A stretch of DNA of 64,000 bases, from positions 1-64,000 of the forward strand of contig DLGZ01000054.1 of assembly GCA_002482965.1 (NCBI GenBank), read 5' to 3'. Position numbers and translations under genes: made by a program. The stretch is from Verrucomicrobiaceae bacterium UBA7681 (GTDB lineage: Bacteria; Verrucomicrobiota; Verrucomicrobiia; Verrucomicrobiales; Verrucomicrobiaceae). The notes under the pieces were generated by a model. That model searched no databases. It worked only from the letters and a program-made list of their open reading frames with translations, and was not told the origin of the DNA. This document shows positions 8,663-16,702 of the stretch, in pieces (position 1 is the first letter of the stretch; each line of letters starts with the position of its first letter).

Positions 8663-9709
8663 ATGAAATCTGTGACCGAGCGTGCCAGCGCCTATCTGGC
8701 AAATATGCCCGCCTCCATCGAGGGCAAGCAGGGTGATGCCGCCGCCTTCCACGCCGCCGTGGCGCTGGTGCGCGGCTTTGACCTCTCCGAGGAGGAGGCC
8801 CTGCCCCTGCTCTCCCGCTGGAACGTCGCCTGCGATCCGCCCTGGCCGGAAAATGACCTGCGCCACAAGCTCCGCTGCGCCGCCACCAGCGCGGGGCGGC
8901 CTGTGGGCTACCTGCTGGCATCTGAGGGGGCGCAGGGTGGGCAGAACACCCACGGCGCGGAGGCCGGAGATAGGACCTATTCTTCCACCCACAGCGCCCC
9001 TGAGCCCCAGCCGCCCGCCCAGCCGAAGGCTGACGCTACACCCTTCGAAGACCGCATCAGGCTGTGTGATCTGTGGCCGGAATTTCACCCTCTCACGCAC
9101 GCGGACATCCGCACAGTGGCGGAGCTGCGCGGCATCTTTCCAGATGCGGTGGATCTCGCGCACCGTCATGGGTTTCTCCGCGTGGCGAAGTTTCAGGGAC
9201 AGCGCTGCCTCGTCATCTGTGAGGGCACCTTTGCACAGGCGCGGCGGCTGGACGGGCAGCCGCTGGAAAGAGGCGACGGCACGCCCATCAAAGCGCGCAA
9301 CCTCCTCTGCTCCCACGGTGCCTTCATCGGGCAGCAATGGCTCACAGGCACCACGCACGTGCTGCTGGTGGAGGGGGCTGTAGGCCTCATCGAGGGACTC
9401 GCCGCCATGCTGCTGGTGGATACCCCGCACGCGTGGAGCATCCTCGCCGCCACCAGCGCCAGCTCCCGCTTTGCGCGGGATTCCGGGCTGCTGGAGCAGC
9501 TTCGCGGCAAGGAGGTGCACATCGTCCCAGACACGGATGAGGCCGGCAAGGACGCCGCCTCCTCCTGGCTGGCAGACCTCCAGGCCGCAGGCGTGCACGC
9601 CACCGCACACTTCCTGCCCAACCCCTGCAACGACCTCGGCGATGTCCTCCATCTCCCGGAAGCCGAGCGCCAGCCCATCCTCCACAGCCTCTTCATCTCA
9701 CGACCATGA
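8663..9709 (+). CDS. PriCT-1/Toprim primase-like protein
   Basis: This is a 348-residue protein of mobile-element replication type. The N-terminal 85 residues resemble the PriCT-1 helical domain of primase-helicases (GFDLSEEEALPLLSRWN, CDPPWPENDLRHKL). After a Pro/Ala-rich linker the C-terminal half has a Toprim fold: the acidic VEGAVGLIEG motif near residue 237 and PDTDEAGKDAA near 290, which supply the metal-binding acidic residues. It overlaps the DUF3987 gene by four bases (ATGA), so translation is probably coupled. It likely acts in DNA priming or unwinding of a satellite-like element; no catalytic primase domain is seen. Confidence 0.8.
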   Translation: MKSVTERASAYLANMPASIEGKQGDAAAFHAAVALVRGFDLSEEEALPLLSRWNVACDPPWPENDLRHKLRCAATSAGRPVGYLLASEGAQGGQNTHGAEAGDRTYSSTHSAPEPQPPAQPKADATPFEDRIRLCDLWPEFHPLTHADIRTVAELRGIFPDAVDLAHRHGFLRVAKFQGQRCLVICEGTFAQARRLDGQPLERGDGTPIKARNLLCSHGAFIGQQWLTGTTHVLLVEGAVGLIEGLAAMLLVDTPHAWSILAATSASSRFARDSGLLEQLRGKEVHIVPDTDEAGKDAASSWLADLQAAGVHATAHFLPNPCNDLGDVLHLPEAERQPILHSLFISRP

Positions 9710-11682
9710 ATCCTCATTTCCCCTCACCTCAATCCTCTGAACCCGACCTTTTTTCTACCATGAACTCTAACTCGAAATCCGACTCCACTCCCCCCGCCCT
9801 CTCCGATGCCACCGCCGAGCTGCAGGCCCGCCCCGCCGCCAACTGGACGCGCCACCTGCGCCCCGTGAACGCCCCCGTCCCCGACTGGTACAAAGCAACT
9901 CCAGCCCCTGCCGCACCCGCTGCCGCACCCGCTGCCGCACCCCCTGCAGATCCTGCTCACGCACCGCTCGACCAGCTCAGGCAGCAGTGGGGTCTTCCTC
10001 CGCTTGTGCTGCCTGCCAACATGACAGCCCCAGCTTCTGGCGGCCCTCTCATCACCCCGTTTGTGCCCACGCCGGAAGAACTGGCGGAGTATGAAGCGAC
10101 TAAGCGGCGGTTTCAGCGCCCGCTCGTTGCTGCCAAGCCAGCGCCCGTTCAGCCAGAGGCCCCCGCCGCCGAGGAAAACGTCACAACATCCACATCCTCA
10201 ACGGGGGGGTATACTCACGCGCAGCCTGCCGGGGAAGAAAGTTCGCCAAATTCGCCAAATTCGCCAAATTCACCGCCAGGGTGTACCCGCGAGCATCCCA
10301 TCCCGGAGGATTCCACTATTTCAACTATTTCAACTATTTCAACAGGGGGTGGTGTGTCTGCGACCACTCCCAAGGAGGACACTTCAACAATTTCAACGAA
10401 TTCAACGGGGGGTGGTGAGAAAACGCGTGAGCACCCCATCCCGGAGGATTCCATCCTCATGGATTACCGTGACTTCGCACGCAATGTCTCTGAGCTGCCG
10501 GACGGCCTCATCGTGGCGCCCATTCTGGCCCTGTGTGGCAAGCTCCTCACGCCCAATGTCACCCTGAACTTTGGCAGCCAGAAGCCGCTGACGATTTACA
10601 ACTTCGTGGCCTGTCCTGCCGGCCTGCGCAAAGGCACCACCTTTGCACCTGCGATCAAGATCGCCCGGCATCTCCTCACGCCGGAGGACTTCATCGGTGG
10701 AAACGCCAGCGACTCCGCTTTGTTTGACACCTTTGAGCAGCAGCCCCACCGCCTGCAGTTTGAGGATGAAGGAAACACCATCCTGCGCAGCTGGGAGTCG
10801 CAGTCCTACGGCCGTGAGACCTCCGCCCGCTACCTGGGCCTCTACGATGGTTCACCATGGCACCAGAACTTCCTGCGTGAAGGCAAAAGCCACGGCGATG
10901 GCGAATCCCAGCGCCACATTGAGCAGGCCACGCTGAGCCTCTGCATCGGCAGCACCTTTGGTGTGGCCCGGCTGGATCAAATCGCCTCCGGCTGCGGTCT
11001 GCGCCGCCGCTTCGGCTTCTACGTGGCCACCCGTCAGGCACGGAACATCTGGTGGCCCGAAAGCCTGGAAGGAGACGACCTGCAAAACTTGACCGACCTC
11101 TTCCGCAATCTGACCAACCTCAAAGGCTCCGTGGGCAGGGACAACTTCACCAAAGCCGCCAAGCACTACTGGGTGGGCCTGCAGCAGCGCAACCGCGCCC
11201 GCTGTGAATCAATACCAGGATATACCAATGGTGATGAGAGCCTGCTCTCCAGCCTCAATGAATCCCCCGCCCGCTGCCTGAAGCTGGCCATCATCTTCCA
11301 GGCCTGCCGCTGGGCCAGGGGAAGCATCACAGATCCCTTCACCATCACGCCGGAGATTCTGGAGATTGCGGAGGCGCATCAAAACGGCTGCCTTGACGCA
11401 CTCATCCAGCTCGAAGGCATGAGCCGCCGCGTCCAGGTGGACGACACCGCCGAATGGCTCATCGCCCAGATCATTGGAGATCACAGTGTCAAACCCGGCC
11501 AGCACCGCGCCGTCTTCACCCGCAGCGAGCTTACCCGCCGCTTCGCCGCCAATCCCGGACGCATCGGCGCGCTCACCGCCTCCAAGCTCTACGGCGAGAT
11601 CATCCCCCACCTTGTCTCCCGCCAGCAGTGTGTGATGACCAAAGCTGACAAACACACCCTCTACACCTTCACCTGGGAATGA
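9706..11682 (+). CDS. DUF3987-type helicase-like protein
   Basis: This is a 658-residue protein whose C-terminal part (from about residue 245) resembles DUF3987 ATPases found next to Toprim genes in phages and integrative elements. The expected P-loop position reads PAGLRKGTT, a poor match to GxxxxGKS/T, and an acidic QFEDEGN segment follows about 70 residues later. Residues 1-245 are a low-complexity Ala/Pro/Ser/Thr linker with SPN and TIS tripeptide runs, encoded by 9-base minisatellites. A second ATG lies at residue 19. The translated linker contains two REHPIPEDS copies, a sign of internal duplication. The 3' end is duplicated as a remnant at 13198-13236. Confidence 0.7.
   Translation: MNPHFPSPQSSEPDLFSTMNSNSKSDSTPPALSDATAELQARPAANWTRHLRPVNAPVPDWYKATPAPAAPAAAPAAAPPADPAHAPLDQLRQQWGLPPLVLPANMTAPASGGPLITPFVPTPEELAEYEATKRRFQRPLVAAKPAPVQPEAPAAEENVTTSTSSTGGYTHAQPAGEESSPNSPNSPNSPPGCTREHPIPEDSTISTISTISTGGGVSATTPKEDTSTISTNSTGGGEKTREHPIPEDSILMDYRDFARNVSELPDGLIVAPILALCGKLLTPNVTLNFGSQKPLTIYNFVACPAGLRKGTTFAPAIKIARHLLTPEDFIGGNASDSALFDTFEQQPHRLQFEDEGNTILRSWESQSYGRETSARYLGLYDGSPWHQNFLREGKSHGDGESQRHIEQATLSLCIGSTFGVARLDQIASGCGLRRRFGFYVATRQARNIWWPESLEGDDLQNLTDLFRNLTNLKGSVGRDNFTKAAKHYWVGLQQRNRARCESIPGYTNGDESLLSSLNESPARCLKLAIIFQACRWARGSITDPFTITPEILEIAEAHQNGCLDALIQLEGMSRRVQVDDTAEWLIAQIIGDHSVKPGQHRAVFTRSELTRRFAANPGRIGALTASKLYGEIIPHLVSRQQCVMTKADKHTLYTFTWE
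10182..10453 (+). repeat. In-frame minisatellite block inside DUF3987 gene
   Basis: Several 9-base units occur here: TTCGCCAAA-type at about 10243-10270, ATTTCAACT-type at 10315-10345, and a third cluster at 10381-10405. Segments 10288-10315 and 10426-10453 are direct repeats (26 of 28 identical) spaced 138 bases apart. Segment 10182-10213 is the reverse complement of 13253-13284 (31 of 32). Segment 10381-10417 is the reverse complement of 11763-11799 (36 of 37). Each unit is a multiple of three, so the frame survives as SPN and TIS repeats. Confidence 0.85.
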
Positions 11683-11687
11683 CCGCA

Positions 11688-11859
11688 CACACCACCCCCC
11701 CGTTGAAATCGTTGAAATGGTTGAAATGGTTGAAGTCACTCCCCAGCAGACACGGGGAGTGACACCACCCCCCGTTGAATTCGTTGAAATAGTTGAAGTC
11801 TGGCCTCAGCGCGGGGGAGAGTGCCTGGCCGTAGCGCAAGCCTCCGGCTTGCTCCGGGG
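11688..11859 (+). repeat. GTTGAA minisatellites plus hairpin, unit 1
   Basis: Directly after the DUF3987 stop there are two clusters of 9-base GTTGAAATG-like units (11701-11736 and 11773-11799), each preceded by a C-run after CACCAC. They are inverted relatives of the minisatellites inside the gene. At 11831-11859 a 29-base segment contains a CAAGCC/GGCTTG hairpin; 28 of its 29 bases recur at 13317-13345. This block separates the DUF3987 gene from higBA. Confidence 0.85.
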
Positions 11860-11941
11860 GGGCAAGGTGGAGTCCGCATCGCCGGTTATTTCATCCTTGC
11901 CACTCATAACGCCGCCCGTTACTATGGGGCTGCCACGATGC

Positions 11942-12223
11942 ATGATCCGTTCCTTTGCCTGCGACGACACCTCCCGGCTGTTCAAGCTCGAGAAAGTCCG
12001 TGCTTTCCCGCCGGACATTCAACGCACTGCTCTGCGGAAGCTCGCTCAACTCCACGCCGTGACGGAATTGATCCAGTTGCGGGCACCTCCCGGCAACAGG
12101 CTGGAAGCTCTCAAGGGCGACCGCAAGGGAACTCACTCCATCCGCATCAACGACCAATGGCGCATCTGCTTCCGCTGGGAGACGGACGGGCCGCATGAAG
12201 TTGAAATCGTAGACTATCATTGA
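11942..12223 (+). CDS. higB: HigB-type toxin of toxin-antitoxin pair
   Basis: This is a 93-residue RelE-superfamily toxin of the HigB branch, expected to cleave mRNA at the ribosome. It carries the typical PGNRLEALKGDRKGTHSIRI-like core and the NDQWRICFRW strand near the C terminus. The frame is open about 225 bases upstream through the minisatellite, but the ATG at 11942 gives the normal family length and N terminus (MIRSFACDDT). Toxin-first order with the antitoxin 12 bases downstream is characteristic of hig loci. It sits in flanking sequence shared with the second pair at 13409-13938. Confidence 0.92.
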   Translation: MIRSFACDDTSRLFKLEKVRAFPPDIQRTALRKLAQLHAVTELIQLRAPPGNRLEALKGDRKGTHSIRINDQWRICFRWETDGPHEVEIVDYH

Positions 12224-12235
12224 CCACCATTTGCC

Positions 12236-12535
12236 ATGAAAAAGCACGCCCCCATTCACCCTGGAGAAGTCCTCCGCGAGGATTTCCTCGTGCCGCTGGG
12301 CCTGTCGGAATACCGGCTGGCGCAGGACATCGGTGTACCTCCCCGTCGCATCAATGAAATCGTGAAGGGCAGGCGCTCCATCACCGCAGACACAGCCCTT
12401 CGGCTGGCCCGTTATTTTGCCTGGCCTGCTGAGGTCTGGATGAACCTGCAAAGCAGCTATGACCGCCAAATCGCCGAACCCGAGATGCGTCTTGTCTTAA
12501 AACGCATCAAGCCCTGCGCCCAAGCGGCAGCCTGA
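12236..12535 (+). CDS. higA: HigA-type antitoxin
   Basis: This is a 99-residue HTH-XRE antitoxin of the HigA (VapI) family. It opens with the diagnostic HPGEVLREDFL motif and continues with a helix-turn-helix (YRLAQDIGVPPRRINEIVKG), then RSITADTALRLARYF and the WMNLQ segment. It should neutralise HigB and repress the shared promoter, which probably lies just upstream of higB. It is transcribed with higB with a 12-base gap. Confidence 0.92.
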   Translation: MKKHAPIHPGEVLREDFLVPLGLSEYRLAQDIGVPPRRINEIVKGRRSITADTALRLARYFAWPAEVWMNLQSSYDRQIAEPEMRLVLKRIKPCAQAAA

Positions 12536-12640
12536 TCTCTTTACCGCTGCCCGGCACCTTTTCCCCAGCCTCATCAGTGCATTCTCACCCAGCATCGGAA
12601 ATTCCTAGCATTACCGGGCATCAGCCTTGAGCGTCAAGCG

Positions 12641-13126
12641 GTGAACATTCGCCTCATCGCCCTCGTTTGCGTGGCTGCACTTTCGGTGTGGGCCGTTGTC
12701 AGTCATTATTCAGGAAGACGCCATTCCCCGAAGGCGTTGGAATTGGAGCGGGTGACTTCTTTTCTGGGGCAGGTGCTGCGAAGAGCGGAGCAGAGGCCCG
12801 GGCAGATAGAGCGGGAGATCGCGGAGAGATTCAGCAATGAGCAAATCTACCAACTGGCCATGACCTGCAGAGACTGGGCCGATGGAGACACCGAAGATCC
12901 GATAGGCACGCTGGAGGACGCGCAACTCTTGGGGCTTTGCTTTGACGAAAGCCTGCGGGTGCTGAAGTCCCGGGGCGCGAAGGTTCAACTGCGGCATCTC
13001 TTCCTGGATGCGCGGGTGAATGATGGCTGGAGAATGCTTTGGTATGAAACCTTGGGAGCAGACTGGCTGGCCAAAAATCCGTTTGTGATGCCAGAAACAG
13101 ATTCGCAGCTGTTGCCGGAACCGTGA
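12641..13126 (+). CDS. Hypothetical membrane-anchored protein
   Basis: This is a 161-residue protein starting at GTG. Residues about 4-20 are hydrophobic (an anchor or signal), followed by a charged, largely helical chain without a family I recognise. The start region is supported by an almost exact 57-base copy of 12626-12682 at 14085-14141, which includes the same GTG and the next codons. This means the gene's 5' end belongs to the duplicated right flank of the two toxin-antitoxin units. No partner is visible. Confidence 0.55.
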   Translation: MNIRLIALVCVAALSVWAVVSHYSGRRHSPKALELERVTSFLGQVLRRAEQRPGQIEREIAERFSNEQIYQLAMTCRDWADGDTEDPIGTLEDAQLLGLCFDESLRVLKSRGAKVQLRHLFLDARVNDGWRMLWYETLGADWLAKNPFVMPETDSQLLPEP

Positions 13127-13197
13127 GCTTCGCCCGCTAAAACCTACCACCATTCACCATTCACAAAATGCCTGGCATTTTATATGGCATTTTATAG

Positions 13198-13236
13198 GTA
13201 GGCAAGCGCACCACCTACACCTTCCAGTGGGACTGA
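13198..13236 (+). pseudogene. Remnant of a second DUF3987 gene 3' end
   Basis: In one frame these bases read GKRTTYTFQWD then stop. The intact gene at 9706-11682 ends ADKHTLYTFTWE then stop. Both are followed by the same kind of C-run and GTTGA minisatellite. An in-frame stop just upstream shows it is only a decayed tail. It marks the left edge of the second duplicated unit. Confidence 0.7.
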
Positions 13237-13252
13237 CAGACCGACCCGCAGC

Positions 13253-13345
13253 TATACCCCCCCGTTGAGAATGTGGATGTTGTGCCTGTTTCTCAGTGGG
13301 GTGGGGCCTGCGCGGAGTAGCGCGAGCCTCCGGCTTGCTCCGGGG
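13253..13345 (+). repeat. Minisatellite and hairpin, unit 2
   Basis: Positions 13253-13284 are the reverse complement (31 of 32) of 10182-10213 inside the DUF3987 gene. Positions 13317-13345 repeat the 29-base hairpin segment at 11831-11859 with one change. The order DUF3987 tail, C-run with GTTGA repeat, hairpin, toxin-antitoxin pair is the same as in unit 1. Confidence 0.85.
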
Positions 13346-13408
13346 CTGGGCCAGCATGCAGCCGCATCCTCAGTTGAAATCCATGCCGCAGGCTGATACT
13401 CTCCGCAC

Positions 13409-13642
13409 ATGCCTACCGAAGCCCTCGACATCACCGGTGTCCTGCAAAGCGCTCTCGCCATGCCGCGCCCGGAGCGTTCCTACCTTGCCGAGCGCCTGCT
13501 GGTGAGCCTGGAAGACGATGACGAGATGCCGCCCCATTGGCGCGAAGAGATGGACGCCCGCGTGCAGCGCCGTGAGAGCGGCGAAACACCCTCCCACACC
13601 CACGAGGAAGTCATGGCCGAGCTCGACGCCGTCATTGCGTGA
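13409..13642 (+). CDS. Addiction-module antitoxin, Unstab_antitox type
   Basis: This is a 77-residue protein typical of putative addiction-module component proteins: an N-terminal helix pair with a PRPERSYLAERLLVSLED core (the family pattern is P..ER..LA..LL.SL), then an acidic DDDEMPPHW and a terminal helix. Such proteins bind the ParE/RelE-like toxin encoded next to them. Its stop codon overlaps the start of the toxin gene (TGATG), so the two are coupled. It begins 63 bases after the shared hairpin at 13317-13345. Confidence 0.85.
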   Translation: MPTEALDITGVLQSALAMPRPERSYLAERLLVSLEDDDEMPPHWREEMDARVQRRESGETPSHTHEEVMAELDAVIA

Positions 13643-13938
13643 TGCGTTTGATTTACACAGACGAAGCCCGGCTCGAAATCATTGAGGCCGGTGCGTACTA
13701 CCGCCGCATCAGTCCGGAGCTGGCCCAGGAGTTCAAGCAACGCCTGACAGCCGCCTTGGAAGCCGTCAGACGCAATCCAGAAACCTGGCGTCGTCTCGAC
13801 GAAAAATATCAACGCAAGCTCCTGAAGCAGTTTCCCTATGGCGTGATCTATCACCAGCCAGAGCCCGACTGTCTTGAAGTCGTGGCGGTGATGCACCTCA
13901 ATCGTGAGCCTGACTACTGGCGTGGGCGCAGCGTTTGA
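13642..13938 (+). CDS. ParE/RelE-like toxin
   Basis: This is a 98-residue toxin of the ParE/RelE superfamily. Typical features are the AR.E..EA..YY N-terminal helix (ARLEIIEAGAYYRRI), the F...L..A...I...P core (FKQRLTAALEAVRRNPETW) and the FPYGVIYH strand followed by VVAVMHLNREPDYW. A GTG three bases upstream is an alternative start, but the ATG overlapping the antitoxin stop is more likely. It probably targets gyrase or translating ribosomes; the family alone does not decide. Confidence 0.88.
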   Translation: MRLIYTDEARLEIIEAGAYYRRISPELAQEFKQRLTAALEAVRRNPETWRRLDEKYQRKLLKQFPYGVIYHQPEPDCLEVVAVMHLNREPDYWRGRSV

Positions 13939-14084
13939 TTGGGGCGGATTGAGGATCATGGGGCAAATCGCCTTCTGCTACAGCTCATTCGGAGCGCCAG
14001 AAACCAGCCGGCTCCCACGGCATCCAGCTCATTGATTTTCAACGAACCAAGGCGAGACCCTTTTCATAATGCCTGGCACTTTAG

Positions 14085-14141
14085 CTTGAGCGTCGAGCGG
14101 TGAACATTCGCCGCATCGCCCTCGTTTGCGTGGCTGCACTT
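14085..14141 (+). pseudogene. Truncated copy of the 12641 gene start
   Basis: 55 of 57 bases match 12626-12682, including the GTG start and the first 14 codons of the hypothetical gene there. After 14141 the similarity ends and the sequence runs into the 3' end of the convergent ankyrin gene. A further short match (15 of 16) joins 13167-13182 and 14068-14083. It marks the right edge of the second duplicated unit. Confidence 0.8.
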
Positions 14142-14158
14142 CGGGCGTTAATCCGCAA

Positions 14159-15019
14159 TCATGGCTTGACGGTCTTTGGCTTCGCATCCACTGGCGCGGC
14201 TGGGGTGGAGAATTGGGGTGCCTTGCCAGATTTACCACCAGTCGTTGTGTCACCAGCTCCTTCCACGGCTGGAATGGGTTTGGACAAGAGCTCTTGAAGC
14301 TTCTTCTTTGATTCGGGCGAAATTCCTGCGTCCGAGACTGAATCGGGATCAGGCGGTATCGATGCGTAATCAAGTGCAGTCCGTCCCTCGGTGTCACGGA
14401 TGCTTGTGGATGCACCAGCTTGCAGAAGAGCTGTTCCCGCCTCAAGCAGGCCATACTGAGCACAAATCATGAGCGGCGTTTGCCCCCGTTTGTTCTGACC
14501 GTCAAGGTCGAGGAATCCTTGACATTCGGGGTCCAGCTTTAGCAGTGTTATCAGGGTCGCACGGTTTTTTTCTGCAGCATAGTGACACAGCGCTTGGCCG
14601 TCATTGTCTACATGAGTCACATTGAGCCCTATCTCGGCCAAGTGCTTAATTCGTTCGAGGCCTTCGAATGCGTCTTCATCGTCGAACCGTTCAACCGTAA
14701 AGACTATACAATTCTGCCCATTGTTGCCGTGGCAATTGATATCGACCCCAGACGCAACCAGAAAGTCGATGAAGAATGTGTCCGCTGCATACGAAGCCGC
14801 GAAAACCAGGTTTAGGTCGTACTCGACTCGTTGGCTGTCATCTGGACGGAAGGCGCTGTAGAAGCCGAGAAACTGAGATCGATCGCCTTTTTTAATGATT
14901 TTACCGACATGATTCATCAAATTATGGAACGCTCGTTCGCGCGACTTCGATCCAGGATCGGCATGACAGTTCAGGCTGGTGAGGGCGGCTGCGAACAGCA
15001 AAATCCCGAGCCTTTTCAT
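14159..15019 (-). CDS. Exported ankyrin-repeat protein
   Basis: This is a 286-residue protein with a signal peptide (MKRLGILLFAAALTS, cleavage near Cys-His-Ala). Ankyrin repeats occupy about residues 75-245. Clear units include DGQALCHYAAEKNRATLITLL, RGQTPLMICAQYGLLEAG and EGRTALDYAS, with an N-terminal diverged repeat around VASGVDINCHGNNGQN. Ankyrin arrays mediate protein binding. An upstream ATG nine codons earlier would overlap the next gene, but the internal one gives the better signal peptide. The C terminus is low-complexity Pro/Ala/Lys. Confidence 0.8.
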   Translation of the reverse strand: MKRLGILLFAAALTSLNCHADPGSKSRERAFHNLMNHVGKIIKKGDRSQFLGFYSAFRPDDSQRVEYDLNLVFAASYAADTFFIDFLVASGVDINCHGNNGQNCIVFTVERFDDEDAFEGLERIKHLAEIGLNVTHVDNDGQALCHYAAEKNRATLITLLKLDPECQGFLDLDGQNKRGQTPLMICAQYGLLEAGTALLQAGASTSIRDTEGRTALDYASIPPDPDSVSDAGISPESKKKLQELLSKPIPAVEGAGDTTTGGKSGKAPQFSTPAAPVDAKPKTVKP

Positions 15020-15035
15020 TGCAGAATATGGGCGT

Positions 15036-15467
15036 CTAGTTGGCATGATTGAGGGTGTCCGGTGAAACGCGTCCCTGAGGGAGACCGAGGGACATGGCTG
15101 AAAAAGAGACCGGGTAGAGTGGAGTCTTGGGGATAAGATCTTCCGTGGGGAGGATCTCGGGGGGCGGCTCCGGGAGAGTGACCTGGGGCAAGGAAAAACG
15201 CAGCAAACGAGGCTGCTTCCGAAACAGCGGACAGTCGATGAGAGGGTAGTACCTCGCGTTGAAGATCTCGTCCGGAGTCATCGCAGGCGGAATGACCACG
15301 GCCGGCGCAGGCTGCCGCATCTGCGCGCTGAGCACCGCAAAGCAGGCGATCAAGCCACCGCAGAGGCACAGGATGAGGCCCATGCAGAAGCCTGCGCCCG
15401 AACCCGACAGCATCGCCGTAAGGCGGTATGAAGCACCAGCGGTGGGGAGGCGAATGCTGGTGGCCAT
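15036..15467 (-). CDS. Small single-pass membrane protein, unknown
   Basis: This is a 143-residue protein with one strong membrane segment at about residues 24-46, followed by a Pro-rich exterior or cytoplasmic part (LPQVTLPEPPPEILP). I chose the ATG at MATSIRLP; the frame is open 37 codons further upstream but that part is unlikely to be translated. It ends 16 bases before the ankyrin gene on the same strand, so the two probably form an operon. No family recognised. Confidence 0.5.
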   Translation of the reverse strand: MATSIRLPTAGASYRLTAMLSGSGAGFCMGLILCLCGGLIACFAVLSAQMRQPAPAVVIPPAMTPDEIFNARYYPLIDCPLFRKQPRLLRFSLPQVTLPEPPPEILPTEDLIPKTPLYPVSFSAMSLGLPQGRVSPDTLNHAN

Positions 15468-15658
15468 GCCCCGCTTATACGGGATCAGCGGAAGAGGTGT
15501 CAATGATTTCGCAGGCAATCCAGTTGAGACTCTTGAGTCGGGCGCAGAAAAACACGCCCAGCTCTGGAGACACCCCAAGGCTACACTCTCCTCATCCGTA
15601 GGATAGGGTACTGGCCACTCAACACTCCCATCTCCATCCTGCTTGAACGATCCCTGAT

Positions 15659-16624
15659 ATGACCCGCCTCATGAAACTGCTCTGTCTGCTGTGCATCCCC
15701 TGGCTCATGGCCGCCCAGGCTGATGCTTCCGTGATTCATATCATCTCCGATCCTGCCATCGAAGGAGAGCCGCGCCGCGTGATGGAGGAGGCGACTCGAA
15801 CTTTGACGACCACCGGCAGAGGTCTGGCGGCGCTGGAGCAGCTGATTTCCAGCTTTCCGCCGGAGGTGCTGGACAACATGGGCACCAGCTCTTTCTACAA
15901 TTACACCGACCCAACCCGCGCAGCGGCGCTGCAAGCCCTCCACGCCTGGTACTCCATCGACTTCATCGAAGAAGCGATGCAAAGCGGCTCCGACGACGCT
16001 GCCTACTGGGCGCTGCGAAAGCTCGCGCATCAGGCCAGCAACGGCCCGCATCCGGGCGAGGACACCGAGAGCACGCGCCGTCTGGTAGCCGTCAAAGGCG
16101 TGGTCACCTACGATGTCAGAACACGTCTGATCCCCGTCTTGGAAAAGCTGCGCACGGCGAAGTCAGAACGCACACGCACGGAGGCCCTCAAGTTCGCCCA
16201 GGGCCTGCTGCTGGACCGCGCGGCGTTTCTCCAATCGCTGCAGGAGAAGGACGAAAAGGTCCTCAATGCCACCCTCATGCAGATGCTGGACCGAGTGCAC
16301 ATCGATCCCCACCTCACACAGGAAATCTGGGCCGTCCTGACACGGGCGCAGACCGACAGCCTCAGGGGCACCTGCCTTCGTTACCCCTGGCTCTTTGATC
16401 TGCCGGAATGGACAGCCGCCAAGTCAGCCCTGCTGACGCAATACCTCAAGCAACCGGGCTCCGCCGCCAACAACAATGCCATCTCCGCGCTGTCGGCTCT
16501 CGCCCGGTCAGACAATCCTCTGGCGGAAAAGATCTTTGCCGGCCTGCCCGTGCTCGAAGACCCAGACCGCCAGGAGCAACTGGCCGAGATTCAAACCCGC
16601 TACAAAAAACGCCATGCGCGCTAG
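15659..16624 (+). CDS. Exported helical-repeat (HEAT-like) protein
   Basis: This is a 321-residue protein with a signal peptide (residues about 1-23, ending Ala-Asp-Ala). The rest is almost entirely helical, with repeated Ala/Leu-rich helix pairs such as AAALQALHAWYSI, AAYWALRKLAHQ, TEALKFAQGLLLD and NAISALSALARS. That pattern is consistent with HEAT or Sel1-like solenoids. No catalytic motif is seen. It is divergent from the upstream membrane protein gene and convergent with the small gene at 16863. Confidence 0.6.
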   Translation: MTRLMKLLCLLCIPWLMAAQADASVIHIISDPAIEGEPRRVMEEATRTLTTTGRGLAALEQLISSFPPEVLDNMGTSSFYNYTDPTRAAALQALHAWYSIDFIEEAMQSGSDDAAYWALRKLAHQASNGPHPGEDTESTRRLVAVKGVVTYDVRTRLIPVLEKLRTAKSERTRTEALKFAQGLLLDRAAFLQSLQEKDEKVLNATLMQMLDRVHIDPHLTQEIWAVLTRAQTDSLRGTCLRYPWLFDLPEWTAAKSALLTQYLKQPGSAANNNAISALSALARSDNPLAEKIFAGLPVLEDPDRQEQLAEIQTRYKKRHAR

Positions 16625-16702
16625 ATCGCAGCGTGTGCAGGGCTTTTCGAAAGCAAGCCCGGCCTGATGAAGCCCGATGCTTCCATCGGCTGGCTTCGGC
16701 CT

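Noticed and set aside
8303..9685. 460-codon frame on the minus strand
   Set aside because: It is antisense to the HTH and PriCT/Toprim genes, whose domains are recognisable.
10240..10420. Short tandem repeats considered as a CRISPR array
   Set aside because: The units are 9 bases long without unique spacers and lie in frame inside a coding gene.
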